Shown here: positions 10,781 to 20,939 of the stretch, one piece after another | How the letters are laid out: each line of letters opens with the position of its first letter | Numbering within the stretch: position 1 is the first letter of the stretch | NCBI GenBank assembly: GCA_019637355.1 | Contig: JAHBVT010000001.1 | Span: forward strand, 1,333,192 to 1,397,191 | Direction: 5' to 3' | DNA: 64,000 nt | Source: Gemmatimonadaceae bacterium | GTDB taxonomy: Bacteria > Gemmatimonadota > Gemmatimonadetes > Gemmatimonadales > Gemmatimonadaceae | Position numbers and translations under genes: made by a program | The notes under the pieces: model-generated | Databases searched by the model: none | Told to the model about the DNA's origin: nothing | Seen by the model: the letters and a program-made list of their open reading frames with translations, nothing else

Positions 10781-11739
10781 GCAGCTTCACTCCGCTCCTC
10801 ATTCTCGTCGGCATCGTGGGCGTGCTGACCACCGCCGCCACCGCGCTGCGCACGGTGAGCCGCATCTGGCTTCGCCACTGGGCGGAGCGCCGCCTCGCCG
10901 GGGCAGGCACGGCGTCGTTGTACCTCGATCGGCCACAGCGATTGCTGATCGCCGCCGGCACCGGCATTGCCGGCACCGTCTTCACGCTCGGGGCCATCAT
11001 CGGATTGCAACACGGCGACGAGCCTTTGCGCCTGATGCAGCACTTGCTCATCGGGATTGCGCTGCTGCTCGTGATGGGACAGCTGCTCCCGCGCGCCATC
11101 GCTCGGCGCTGGCCCGCAGAGTCGCTTCCGTTGGTGCTGCCGCTGCTGCGGATCGTCGAGGGCTTGACGCTGCCGCTGGCGGCCGTCGCGCGCCGCCTCG
11201 TCGGCCGCGCGGTGGGACCGGCCGCCGCCGAGGCCGAATCGCCTGGGGACGTCCTCGACGACCTGCTGCGCGAGGGCGAACTCGAGGGCGTCGGTGCCGC
11301 CGAGGAACGGGAGATCATCTCCGGCGTGCTGGAGTTCAGCGATACGCGTGTCGGCGACGTGATGACGCCGCGCGCGGATATCGTCGCGCTCGAGCGCACG
11401 GCGCGGGCGGACGAGGTCGCCCAGCTGGTGGCGCAGTCCAAGTACACCCGGCTGCCCGTGTATGACGGAACGCTGGACCACATCGTCGGGATGGTGACGA
11501 GCTGGGACGTCATCGCGCGGCCGGAGGAGCCGCTGCGCACGCCGCGGCCGGTGGCCGTCGCCAGTGCGGACGAAGCCTGCCACGCCCTGATGACGCGGAT
11601 GCTGCGCGAGCGACGGCACCTCGCGATTGTGCGTGGGGCGGGTGGCGAGACGCTAGGGCTGCTGACGCTCGAGGACTTGGTGGAGGAACTGGTGGGCGAG
11701 ATCCAGGACGAGCACGACGATCCCCTGAGCGACCGATGA
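10777..11739 (+). CDS. CNNM/CBS-pair membrane protein (2), without CorC domain
   Basis: A 320-residue paralogue of the upstream gene. It has an N-terminal hydrophobic CNNM-like region (residues 1 to about 140), then the linker GAAEEREIISGVLEFSDTRVGDVMTPRADIVALE, whose CBS pair continues through TRLPVYDGTLDHIVGMVTSWDVI and LAIVRGAGGETLGLLTLEDLVEEL. It stops right after the second CBS domain, so the C-terminal CorC_HlyC module of its neighbour is absent. Tandem CNNM proteins of unequal length often occur together and may form heterodimers; that is inference. GTG 10777 overlaps the previous stop; its own stop overlaps meaB. Confidence 0.85.
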   Translation: MSSFTPLLILVGIVGVLTTAATALRTVSRIWLRHWAERRLAGAGTASLYLDRPQRLLIAAGTGIAGTVFTLGAIIGLQHGDEPLRLMQHLLIGIALLLVMGQLLPRAIARRWPAESLPLVLPLLRIVEGLTLPLAAVARRLVGRAVGPAAAEAESPGDVLDDLLREGELEGVGAAEEREIISGVLEFSDTRVGDVMTPRADIVALERTARADEVAQLVAQSKYTRLPVYDGTLDHIVGMVTSWDVIARPEEPLRTPRPVAVASADEACHALMTRMLRERRHLAIVRGAGGETLGLLTLEDLVEELVGEIQDEHDDPLSDR

Positions 11740-12796
11740 CGACGGCCCTGACCGAGGGACTCTTCGCGGGACGCAAGGCGTCCGTCGCCCGCGCCGTCAG
11801 CATCATCGAGGACCGCCGCAAGGGTTGGGAGGAGCTGTTGGCCGCCTGCCATCCGCGCGTCGGTGGCGCGCGGCGCATTGGGATCACGGGGCCGCCGGGC
11901 GCAGGCAAGAGCACGCTGACGACGCTGCTGGCCGAGCACTACCTGGCGCAGGGCCTGCGCGTGGGCGTGGTCGCGGTCGATCCAACCTCGCCGTTCACGG
12001 GCGGAGCCCTGCTCGGAGACCGCGTGCGGATGGAACGCGTGGCGTTGCACGAGAACGTCTTCATTCGATCGATGGCGACGCGCGGCTCGCTCGGCGGCCT
12101 CGCAGTGGCGACCCGCGAGGTCTGCGACGTGCTCGACGCCGCCGGCATCGAACGGATCCTTGTCGAGACCGTTGGCGTGGGGCAGAGCGAACTCGACATC
12201 GCCCGCCTCGCGGACACCAGCGCCGTGGTACTCGTGCCGGAGAGCGGCGACTCCATCCAGACGCTCAAGGCGGGCGTGATGGAGATTGCCGACCTGTTCG
12301 TCGTGAACAAGGCCGACCGTCCGGGCGCCGACCGCCTGCGCAATGACATCGAGCTGATGTTGGGCCTGCGCAGCGGCGCCACGATGCGCGACGTGCCCGC
12401 CCACCACGGCGTCGACCTCAAGCGCCTGAATCCGGCGAAGCTGGCACGCGACGCGGCTGCGGCGGCGAATCCCGAGAGCTGGACACCTCCGGTCCTGCGC
12501 ACGGTCGGCTCCACCGGGGAGGGCGTCCCGGAGTTCGTTGAGGCCCTGGAGCGGCATTTCGGGTATCTTGAGACCAGCGGCACGCTCCAGCGCCGCCGGC
12601 GGTCCCGGTTGCGCGAGCGCGTCATCGATGCCGTGGAACAGCGCCTGCGCTCGCGCCTGTGGCGCGACGCGGCGACGAACGAGTGGTTGGATGGTCGCCT
12701 CGCTGCGCTGGAAGCGGGCGAGACGACTCCGCTGGCCGAAGCCGAGGCGCTCATCGCACGGGCGGTCTCGGCCGGAACCCTGACTGGGAAGGACTG

Positions 12797-12797
<1 letters not shown>
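11736..12797 (+). CDS. meaB: MeaB/ArgK-type G-protein chaperone of acyl-CoA mutase
   Basis: A 353-residue SIMIBI GTPase. [12 protein letters not shown] is the P-loop, [21 protein letters not shown] a switch region, ETVGVGQSE the switch II/DxxG-equivalent region and NKAD the guanine-specificity motif. MeaB proteins gate cobalamin loading and protect B12-dependent mutases from inactivation. The gene overlaps the mutase large subunit by a single base, the strongest possible context for partnership. MeaB-type proteins also serve isobutyryl-CoA mutase, so its presence does not by itself fix the mutase substrate. Confidence 0.94.
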
Positions 12798-14487
<1,690 letters not shown>

Positions 14488-14491
<4 letters not shown>

Positions 14492-15276
14492 ATCGGAAGA
14501 CGGAAGACGACAGCGGCAACGGAGCGCCACCGAGAGATTGGTGGCGCTCGTACTTCGATGAGGGCTACCTCACCGAGTACTCGCCGGTGTTCGATCTCGT
14601 CGAGGAACGGCTGCAGGTGGCGCGTCTGATTGAGTTGCTGGCCTTGCCGGACGCTTCGCGGGTCCTCGACCTCGCCTGCGGGCAGGGCCGTCACGCCCAC
14701 TTGCTCGCCGAAGCCGGCTTCAACGTCGACGGCTACGATCTCTCGCGTGAGCTCCTGCGCGAAGCTAAGCGCCGCGGCACGGGCAAGACGCTCCGGTACA
14801 CCCACGGCGATATGCGCCGCTTGCCGCTGCGCTGGACGCGACGCTTCGATGCCGTCGTCAACCTGTTCACGTCGTTCGGCTTCTTCGACGACCCGGCCGA
14901 CGATGTCCGCACCCTCAAGCAGGTCGCGCGTGTCCTGAAGCCCGGTGGCGTGTTCGTCTGGCAGGGTGGCAACCGGGACGGCCTCAGCGACCGGTTCCTG
15001 CGCGGCGACGCTTGGGTCACGCAGGACGGCACCTCCGTCGAGCAGCGGCGCGAGTTCGACCCGCTGTCGGGGTGTCTCACGATCCACTCCACGTGGACGA
15101 CAAAGCGACGCGTCGAACGCCGCGTGCACCGGATCCGCTTGTACAGCCCCTCGCACCTGGCCAGCCTGCTCGCCGATGTGGGGATCGAGGTCCACGCCGC
15201 CTTCGATGGTTTCACCGAGCGGCCGCTGACGCGGCGCTCGCACGAGATGCTGCTGGTGGGGACGAAGCGGAAGTAG
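14488..15276 (+). CDS. SAM-dependent class I methyltransferase
   Basis: A 262-residue methyltransferase. [19 protein letters not shown] is motif I, GYDLS motif II, and [19 protein letters not shown] with [10 protein letters not shown] follow in order. The substrate is unknown. The TTG at 14488 overlaps the mutase stop (TTGA) and is the only plausible start before the conserved [11 protein letters not shown] segment; an alternative start inside the domain would remove it. A strong hairpin lies about 30 bases into the coding region. The stop is followed by the convergent ParB-like gene. Confidence 0.82.
14522..14549 (+). other. Perfect 10-bp hairpin near the start of the methyltransferase gene
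   Basis: GAGCGCCACC (14522-14531) pairs without mismatch with GGTGGCGCTC (14540-14549) across an 8-base loop. It begins 31 bases after the mutase stop and lies inside the methyltransferase reading frame. It could attenuate transcription, stabilise the upstream message or restrict translation; no U-tract follows. Confidence 0.5.
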
Positions 15277-15293
15277 CGGCCGGCACCGTGCGC

Positions 15294-16262
15294 CTACTCC
15301 TCGCTCGCCGGCGGCCCGCCGCTGCGCGCGACCTGATCCGCCTTCACGTTCGACGCATTGAAGCGCCGTGCCGCGCCGAGGATCTTGTCGATCGTGCTGT
15401 CGAAGTCGGGGTGCTTGTCCTTCACGAAGCGCAGGTGGTTGATGCGCGCTACCACGAACGCCTTGAGGTACGGGCTCTCCAACCCGCGCGCCTTGAGCGC
15501 GGCCACGGCTTCGTTCACGTAGCCATTGAGCTCGAGCAACTTCTCGGCGCGTCGCCGCCGCTCCACGAGCGCTGCCGGGAGCTTGCTCCCGAGGAACTGG
15601 TCGCAGCGCTTCAGGATGGGATGGTACGCGCCGCCTGAGAACCGCCCGTTCGCTTGGTAGCAGAGCCCGAGCGTGACGAGCGGCGCCTCCTCGAACACTT
15701 CGGCGAACGACTTCTCCGGCGCATCGTCCACTGCGGCGAGCGCCTCGGCCAGCCGGGACACTTCCAGGGCGCGCTCACGCAGGTTATGTGCCTTTTCCGT
15801 GTTCAAGGCGAGGATGCGGTGCGCGACATTTTCTTCCGGCACCACCAGCGCCGTGATGGCCTTGGCGCCGAGCTGCCGCATCGCGCCGAGCCGATGGTTG
15901 CCGTTGGGTGTCCAATAGCCGCCGTCAGGGGCGGGCACGGTCACCAGCGGATCGAGGAAGCGGTCGAGCTTGTCGATGGCGTCGCCGAGTCGCGCCACGT
16001 GCGTGTCCGAGAGGTCGCGTTGGTACGGCGTCGGTTCCACGCGACCGATGGGCAGCGCCGCGAGGATCTGCCACCGCCCGCCGAGCGGGTCGCGGTACGC
16101 GGCGAGGACCTGGCCACCGTCTTGCTCGATGCGTTCACCGAGCGCGGCGACGGCGGCAGGCGGGGAGGCCGAGGCGAGTCGGCGGGCGTCAAGGCCGCGC
16201 GTCTGTGCGGCGGCGGCCTTCTTGGACTTCTTGGCGGGGCGCTTCTTCTTTGCGGTGGCCAT
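15294..16262 (-). CDS. Stand-alone ParB/Srx-fold domain protein with basic N-terminal tail
   Basis: A 322-residue protein from ATG 16262. Residues 1-23 are Lys/Ala-rich (MATAKKKRPAKKSKK), a likely nucleic-acid-binding or disordered tail. Residues about 75-150 match the ParB N-terminal domain: an IGRVEPTPYQRDLSDTHVARL opening, then GGYWTPNGNHRLGAMRQLG, where GNHR sits at the position of the nucleotide-contacting GERR motif, then an NTEKAHNLRER segment. There is no recognisable helix-turn-helix KorB domain after it and no parA nearby, so a role in chromosome segregation is not indicated. The same frame extends to 16631 but that part is shadow of the kinase gene. Function unknown. Confidence 0.78.
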   Translation of the reverse strand: MATAKKKRPAKKSKKAAAAQTRGLDARRLASASPPAAVAALGERIEQDGGQVLAAYRDPLGGRWQILAALPIGRVEPTPYQRDLSDTHVARLGDAIDKLDRFLDPLVTVPAPDGGYWTPNGNHRLGAMRQLGAKAITALVVPEENVAHRILALNTEKAHNLRERALEVSRLAEALAAVDDAPEKSFAEVFEEAPLVTLGLCYQANGRFSGGAYHPILKRCDQFLGSKLPAALVERRRRAEKLLELNGYVNEAVAALKARGLESPYLKAFVVARINHLRFVKDKHPDFDSTIDKILGAARRFNASNVKADQVARSGGPPASEE

Positions 16263-16306
16263 ACCAGAGTCTGGCACGCGAACGCCCGCAGGGCCAGTCG
16301 CCCCCG

Positions 16307-17857
16307 CTAGGCGATTGCCGCCCGCCGATCCAGCACCCCGCGCAACCGCGACGTCAGCTCCGCCAGCGTGAACGGCTTCCCGATGAACTCGATATCTGGG
16401 TCCAGCCGCCCTTGCCGCGCGATGAGATCCGCGCTGAAACCTGACATATACACGATGCTCACCGCCGGATGGCGCTCCCGCACCAGTCGGGCCAGATCCG
16501 GCCCGCTCATCTGCGGCATCATCACGTCGGTGAGCAGCAGGTCCACCGGATCCTCGGCAAGAATCTCCAGCGCGCGGGCCGCCGTGTTCGCCCCCTGTAC
16601 CTGGTATCCTGCGGCGCGCAGCGCGCGGCAAGTGAGGTCGAGGATGGCCACTTCGTCTTCGACGACCAAGACGGATTCGGAGCCGCCGGGCAAAGAGGCG
16701 ACGGTCGCGACACCGCCGGGCGGCGATTGCACGAACGCGGGCTGCCGCGGGAAGTACAAATCGAACGTCGTGCCCGCGCCGACGCCACTGCGCACGGTCA
16801 GCAAGCCGTGGTTCTGTCGCATAATGCCAAAGACCGTCGAGAGCCCGAGCCCCGTACCTTGACCGACCGGCTTCGTCGTGAAGAACGGCTCGAAGATCCG
16901 CTCTTCGACCTCCGGCGGCATCCCGCGGCCGCTGTCGGTCACGGAGAGCACCACGTAATCGCCAGGCTGGCCCTCTGGAATGGCGCGGGCGGCCGCCGCC
17001 GAGAGCCGGTGGTTGCGCGTAGTGATCGTCAGCGTGCCCACGTCCTCGATGGCGTCACGGGCGTTGGCGCAGAGGTTCGTGAGGATCTGGTCCAGCTGCG
17101 AGGGGTCGAGCGTGACGGGCCAGACGCCTGCCTCCGGTTCCCACGTCAACGCGATGCTCTCGCCGATTAGGGGCCGCACCATCCGCAGCGTGTCGCTTAC
17201 GGCGGCGTTGAGGTCCAGCGGGCGCGGCGCGATGGTCTGCTTGCGCGCGTAGGTGAGGAGCTGCCGCGTAAGACTGGCTGAGTGCCGTGCGGCTCGCAGG
17301 ATCACGTTGATATCCTCACTGTGCTCGTGCGTCGGCCCGAGCGCATCCCGCACGAACTCGGCGTGCCCGAGGATGATGGCCAGCGTGTTGTTGAAGTCGT
17401 GCGCCACGCCGCCGGCCAGCCGCCCGACCGCCTCGAGCTTCTGCGCCTCGCGTACCTGCTCCTCAAGGCGCTTGCGGGCCGAGATGTCGCGGGCGGCGGC
17501 GTAGGTCGCGGGCCCGCCGTTGAACTCGATTCGCGTGGCCTGCACCTCGACCTCGAAAATGCGGCCATCCACGCCGAGGAATCGCATCTCGACCAGCGGT
17601 GCCGGCTGGCCGAGTTCCAGCACCTGCCGCCGGCGCGCGAGGGCGAGGGCGTGGTCATCGGGGTGGATGCGGTCGAGCACGTCCTGCCCGAGCAGGGACT
17701 CAGCATTCGGCGCGCCGAAGAGTAGCACTGCAGCCGGATTCACGTAGGCGATGCGGCCCTCGCGCACGACATATGCCGCCTCGGGCGAGAACTCGACGAG
17801 GTCGCGGTACCAGTGCGCGGTCGGCGTTGCCGGCGTCAGGGGCTGAGAATCAGGCAT
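16307..17857 (-). CDS. PAS-domain hybrid histidine kinase
   Basis: A 516-residue cytoplasmic kinase from ATG 17857. Residues about 15-130 form a PAS domain (FSPEAAYVVREGRIAYVNPAA), followed by HisKA with the phosphorylated His in GRLAGGVAHDFNNTL, the HATPase (NLCANARDAI, DSGRGMPPEV, GTGLGLSTVFGI) and a C-terminal receiver whose phospho-acceptor is in LLLTDVMMPQMSG. No membrane segment is seen. It is upstream of the ParB-like gene on the same strand with a 44-base gap. No DNA-binding response regulator is adjacent, so its phosphotransfer partner is elsewhere. A GATACT hexamer ends six bases before the ATG. Confidence 0.93.
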   Translation of the reverse strand: MPDSQPLTPATPTAHWYRDLVEFSPEAAYVVREGRIAYVNPAAVLLFGAPNAESLLGQDVLDRIHPDDHALALARRRQVLELGQPAPLVEMRFLGVDGRIFEVEVQATRIEFNGGPATYAAARDISARKRLEEQVREAQKLEAVGRLAGGVAHDFNNTLAIILGHAEFVRDALGPTHEHSEDINVILRAARHSASLTRQLLTYARKQTIAPRPLDLNAAVSDTLRMVRPLIGESIALTWEPEAGVWPVTLDPSQLDQILTNLCANARDAIEDVGTLTITTRNHRLSAAAARAIPEGQPGDYVVLSVTDSGRGMPPEVEERIFEPFFTTKPVGQGTGLGLSTVFGIMRQNHGLLTVRSGVGAGTTFDLYFPRQPAFVQSPPGGVATVASLPGGSESVLVVEDEVAILDLTCRALRAAGYQVQGANTAARALEILAEDPVDLLLTDVMMPQMSGPDLARLVRERHPAVSIVYMSGFSADLIARQGRLDPDIEFIGKPFTLAELTSRLRGVLDRRAAIA

Positions 17858-17863
17858 CCTGAA

Positions 17864-17869
17864 AGTATC
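17864..17869 (-). promoter_or_regulatory. Candidate -10 element of the hybrid kinase gene
   Basis: GATACT (17869-17864 on the minus strand) ends six bases before the kinase ATG at 17857. No convincing -35 lies upstream, so this rests on the spacing pattern seen at other starts in the window. Confidence 0.3.
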
Positions 17870-17987
17870 GACCGTTGCACAGGTCTGCGTGCGGTTTGGC
17901 GCGCGCAACACTCCGCAACATATCGACCCCTCCCCGCGTAGTCTCCGAGTCGCGGCACCGCCTCTTCCCCCAGAGCCAACCGAACTC

Positions 17988-20483
17988 GTGCGATTCCGCT
18001 CCACCGCACTCGCTGTCGCCGTTCTCGTCCCAACCCTCGCCGCAGCCCAGCCCGCGGACCCCAACACCGCCCAGTTGCGGGCCGTCCGCACGGACGAACT
18101 GATTGCGCTCGACGGTCGCGCACGCGAGGCCATTTGGGCGCAGGCGCCGGTCGCGGACGACTTCTACCAGTTCACCCCCGCGGAGGCGGGGCCCGCCCGC
18201 TTCCGCACCACCGTGCAGGTGGCCTACGACGACCGCACGCTGTACGTGTTCGTGCGGGCCTACGATCCCCAGCCGGACTCCATCGTGGCGTTCCTCAGCC
18301 GCCGCGACGTGCGCACGCCCTCCGACTGGATCAAGGTGGTCATCGACGGATTCCACGACCGACGTAGCGCGCTGCAGTTTATGGTCAACCCGCTGGGCGT
18401 GAAGCGCGACGCCACGGTGTACGGCGACGTCAGCGAGGACATCGCCTGGGACGGGGTCTGGGACGCTGCCGTCCACGTCGACACCGAGGGCTGGAGCGCC
18501 GAGTTCGCAATTCCGTTCAGCCAACTGCGCTTCACGCCCAAGGAAGAGCACGTCTTCGGTTTCGGCGTCTGGCGTGACATCGCACGCTTCGGCGAACGCG
18601 ATGCCTGGCCGGTGTACCGGCCCTCGCGCCAAACCTTCGCCTCGCAGCTGGGCGATCTCGTCGGCATCAATGGCATCGGGCGCAACCGCCGCCTCGAGGT
18701 GATGCCGTATGCGGTGACGAAGAATGTCACTGAACGCTCGCCGACGGGTTGGCGGCATCCGCAGGAACAGGCGCTAGGACTCGACCTGAAGGCCGGGCTC
18801 ACGACCAACATCACGGTCGACGCCACCATCAACCCGGACTTCGGTCAGGTCGAGATGGATCCGGCGGTGCTGAACCTCAGCGCCTTCGAGATTCGCTTCG
18901 AGGAGCGGCGTCCGTTCTTTCAGGAAGGCGTGAACCTCTTTCGCTGCGCCGGACCTTGCGAAGGCATCTTCTATACCAGACGGGTGGGCCGCACGCCGCA
19001 GTTGCGCGCAGCCGCGACCGATCCGCGCTTCTCCCGCATCCAAGCGGCGGCCAAGGTGACCGGTCGCTTCGAGGGCGGCGCCCAGTTCGGCCTCGTCGCC
19101 GTCTCCTCGGCCCGCGAGGCGGGGAGCCTCGGCCAGACGATCGAGCCGCAGACCACCACCGTCGTCGGGCGGCTCGTGCAGGACTTCCGCGGCGGTCGCT
19201 CGCAGTTCGGCACGATGGTCACCGGGCTCGTGCGCGATCTCGACGCGTCCACGGAGCCGTTGCTGCGCCGCGAGGCCTATACGCTGCTGCTGCAGGGCTA
19301 CCATCGCTTCGCAGACCGATGGGAAGTCTCGGGGTACGCGGGGCGGTCCACCGCCCGCGGCAGCGCGGACGCGATTGCCCGCACGCAGCTCAGCAGCGTG
19401 CATTTCCATCAGCGTCCTGACCACGAGGTGGCCTACGACCCCTCGCGCACCTCGCTCGACGGCGGCGTCACGTCGCTGCAACTGCGGCGCTACGCCGGCC
19501 GCGTACGCTGGGAGACGACCACACGCTACGCCGAGCCGATGACGGAACTGAACGACCTCGGCTTCGTCACCCTCGTGAACGATGTGATGCTGCGGAACGT
19601 GCTCACCGTGGCGGCGCTACGCCCGGGCGGCTGGCACCGGCGGGTGAACGCGGCGGTCTCCAGCGAACAGCATTGGACCACCGGCGGACTCCCCGCCGCC
19701 TCCACCGTGCAACTCCGTGGTTTCGCCGAGTTCGTGAACTTCTGGACCAGCAACTTCACGCTCACGGGGAGCCAGCTCGGCAGCACGCACTGCGTCTCCT
19801 GCGCCCGTGGCGGCCCCGCGCTGCGAATGTCGCCGCAAGGCACCGCCGCCGTCACGCTCAACGGGGACGCGCGGCGACCGTTGATTCCGGGCGTCGCGCT
19901 GATCGGCAGTGTCGGGGATGAGGGGCGCAGCTGGGCGCGGCGAGTCGAGGCCGGGCTCGAGGCACGCTTCGGTACACGCACGTCCGTCTCGCTTGCCGGC
20001 GGCGCCGAGCATCGTGTCATCGACGCACAGTGGGTCTCCAACCACGGCGCGACCCTGAGCGACACCACGCACTTCACCTTCGCACGGCTCGACCAGGACC
20101 TGCTCGACCTCACCGCGCGCGCCAACGTCACGCTCAGTCCGACGCTCAGCATCCAGCTCTACGCGCAGCCCTTCCTGGCCAGCGGCGACTACAGCAATTG
20201 GCGTGAGCTGGATGACCCGCGTGCCGAGGCGTACGATGCGCGCTTCCGCCCGTACGGCGGCGGGGCCGATCCCGGCGGGTTCAATGGCAAGCAGTTCAAC
20301 TCCAACGCCGTCGTGCGCTGGGAGTATCGCCCGGGGTCTGTGCTCTTCGTCGTGTGGCAGCAGGGGCGGCAGGACAACCGGGATCCGGGCAGCTTCGAGC
20401 TCGGACGTGACCTGCGCAACCTGTTCGGGACGCATCCGGACAACACGATTCTGGTGAAGCTGTCCTACTGGTTCAACCCCTAG
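17988..20483 (+). CDS. Exported DUF5916-type protein with N-terminal CBM9-like domain
   Basis: An 831-residue protein. GTG 17988 gives a clean signal peptide (MRFRSTALAVAVLVPTLAAAQ). Residues about 30-220 resemble the carbohydrate-binding family 9-like domain (TTVQVAYDDRTLYVFVRAYDP, GWSAEFAIPFSQLRF). The rest matches DUF5916: TNITVDATINPDFGQVEMDPAVLNL and FEIRFEERRPFFQEG are its signature, followed by repeated amphipathic strands that look like an outer-membrane barrel and end in YWFNP with an aromatic residue near the C-terminus. No biochemical role is established for the family; surface location is inferred. Upstream lies the divergent kinase promoter region. Confidence 0.85.
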   Translation: MRFRSTALAVAVLVPTLAAAQPADPNTAQLRAVRTDELIALDGRAREAIWAQAPVADDFYQFTPAEAGPARFRTTVQVAYDDRTLYVFVRAYDPQPDSIVAFLSRRDVRTPSDWIKVVIDGFHDRRSALQFMVNPLGVKRDATVYGDVSEDIAWDGVWDAAVHVDTEGWSAEFAIPFSQLRFTPKEEHVFGFGVWRDIARFGERDAWPVYRPSRQTFASQLGDLVGINGIGRNRRLEVMPYAVTKNVTERSPTGWRHPQEQALGLDLKAGLTTNITVDATINPDFGQVEMDPAVLNLSAFEIRFEERRPFFQEGVNLFRCAGPCEGIFYTRRVGRTPQLRAAATDPRFSRIQAAAKVTGRFEGGAQFGLVAVSSAREAGSLGQTIEPQTTTVVGRLVQDFRGGRSQFGTMVTGLVRDLDASTEPLLRREAYTLLLQGYHRFADRWEVSGYAGRSTARGSADAIARTQLSSVHFHQRPDHEVAYDPSRTSLDGGVTSLQLRRYAGRVRWETTTRYAEPMTELNDLGFVTLVNDVMLRNVLTVAALRPGGWHRRVNAAVSSEQHWTTGGLPAASTVQLRGFAEFVNFWTSNFTLTGSQLGSTHCVSCARGGPALRMSPQGTAAVTLNGDARRPLIPGVALIGSVGDEGRSWARRVEAGLEARFGTRTSVSLAGGAEHRVIDAQWVSNHGATLSDTTHFTFARLDQDLLDLTARANVTLSPTLSIQLYAQPFLASGDYSNWRELDDPRAEAYDARFRPYGGGADPGGFNGKQFNSNAVVRWEYRPGSVLFVVWQQGRQDNRDPGSFELGRDLRNLFGTHPDNTILVKLSYWFNP

Positions 20484-20490
20484 CCCCGCG

Positions 20491-20519
20491 TTGTACCGCG
20501 CCCGCGCCCGCGGTAACTT
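20491..20519 (+). promoter_or_regulatory. Candidate promoter of the B12-subunit operon, leaderless
   Basis: TTGTAC (20491-20496) and TAACTT (20514-20519) are 17 bases apart. The hexamer ends six bases before ATG 20526 and there is no Shine-Dalgarno sequence, so transcription would start at the A of the start codon. Confidence 0.5.
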
Positions 20520-20525
20520 TCCCGT

Positions 20526-20939
20526 ATGTCACGCCCCATTCGTGTGCTCGTCGCCAAGCCCGGTCTCGATGGTCACGACCGCGGTGCCAAGGTCGTCGCC
20601 GCCGCTCTCCGCGACGCCGGGATGGAAGTCATCTACACCGGCCTCCACCAGACCCCCGAGATGATCGCCTCGGCCGCCGTCCAAGAAGACGTCGACGTCG
20701 TCGGGCTCAGCATCCTCTCCGGCGCCCATATGACGCTCTTCCCCCGCGTGCACGCGCTGCTGCGCGAGCAGGGCCGCGACGACGTGCTCATCACCGGCGG
20801 CGGCATCATCCCAAAGGAGGATATGGCCGCCCTCGAAGCGCAGGGCATCGGCAAGCTCTTCGGCCCCGGCACCTCGACGGCGGACCTGGTCGAGTACATC
20901 AAGGGATGGTTCGCCGAGCGGCAGTCGCAGGAAGCGTGA
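20526..20939 (+). CDS. Acyl-CoA mutase small subunit, cobalamin-binding
   Basis: A 137-residue B12-binding domain. The DxHxxG motif (Asp15, His17, Gly20 in GLDGHDRG) gives the lower axial His ligand, and [12 protein letters not shown] plus [12 protein letters not shown] complete the fold. Length matches IcmB and other split-mutase small subunits. Its catalytic partner is the large subunit at 12797, about 6 kb away and in another transcription unit. Four-base overlap with the carboxylase gene (GTGA) shows it is co-expressed with acyl-CoA carboxylation. Confidence 0.94.
   Translation: MSRPIRVLVAKPGLDGHDRGAKVVAAALRDAGMEVIYTGLHQTPEMIASAAVQEDVDVVGLSILSGAHMTLFPRVHALLREQGRDDVLITGGGIIPKEDMAALEAQGIGKLFGPGTSTADLVEYIKGWFAERQSQEA

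Noticed and set aside
16263-16631. N-terminal extension of the ParB-like gene
   Set aside because: That stretch is the hybrid kinase 3' end read in another frame; the basic MATAKKK start is the natural one.
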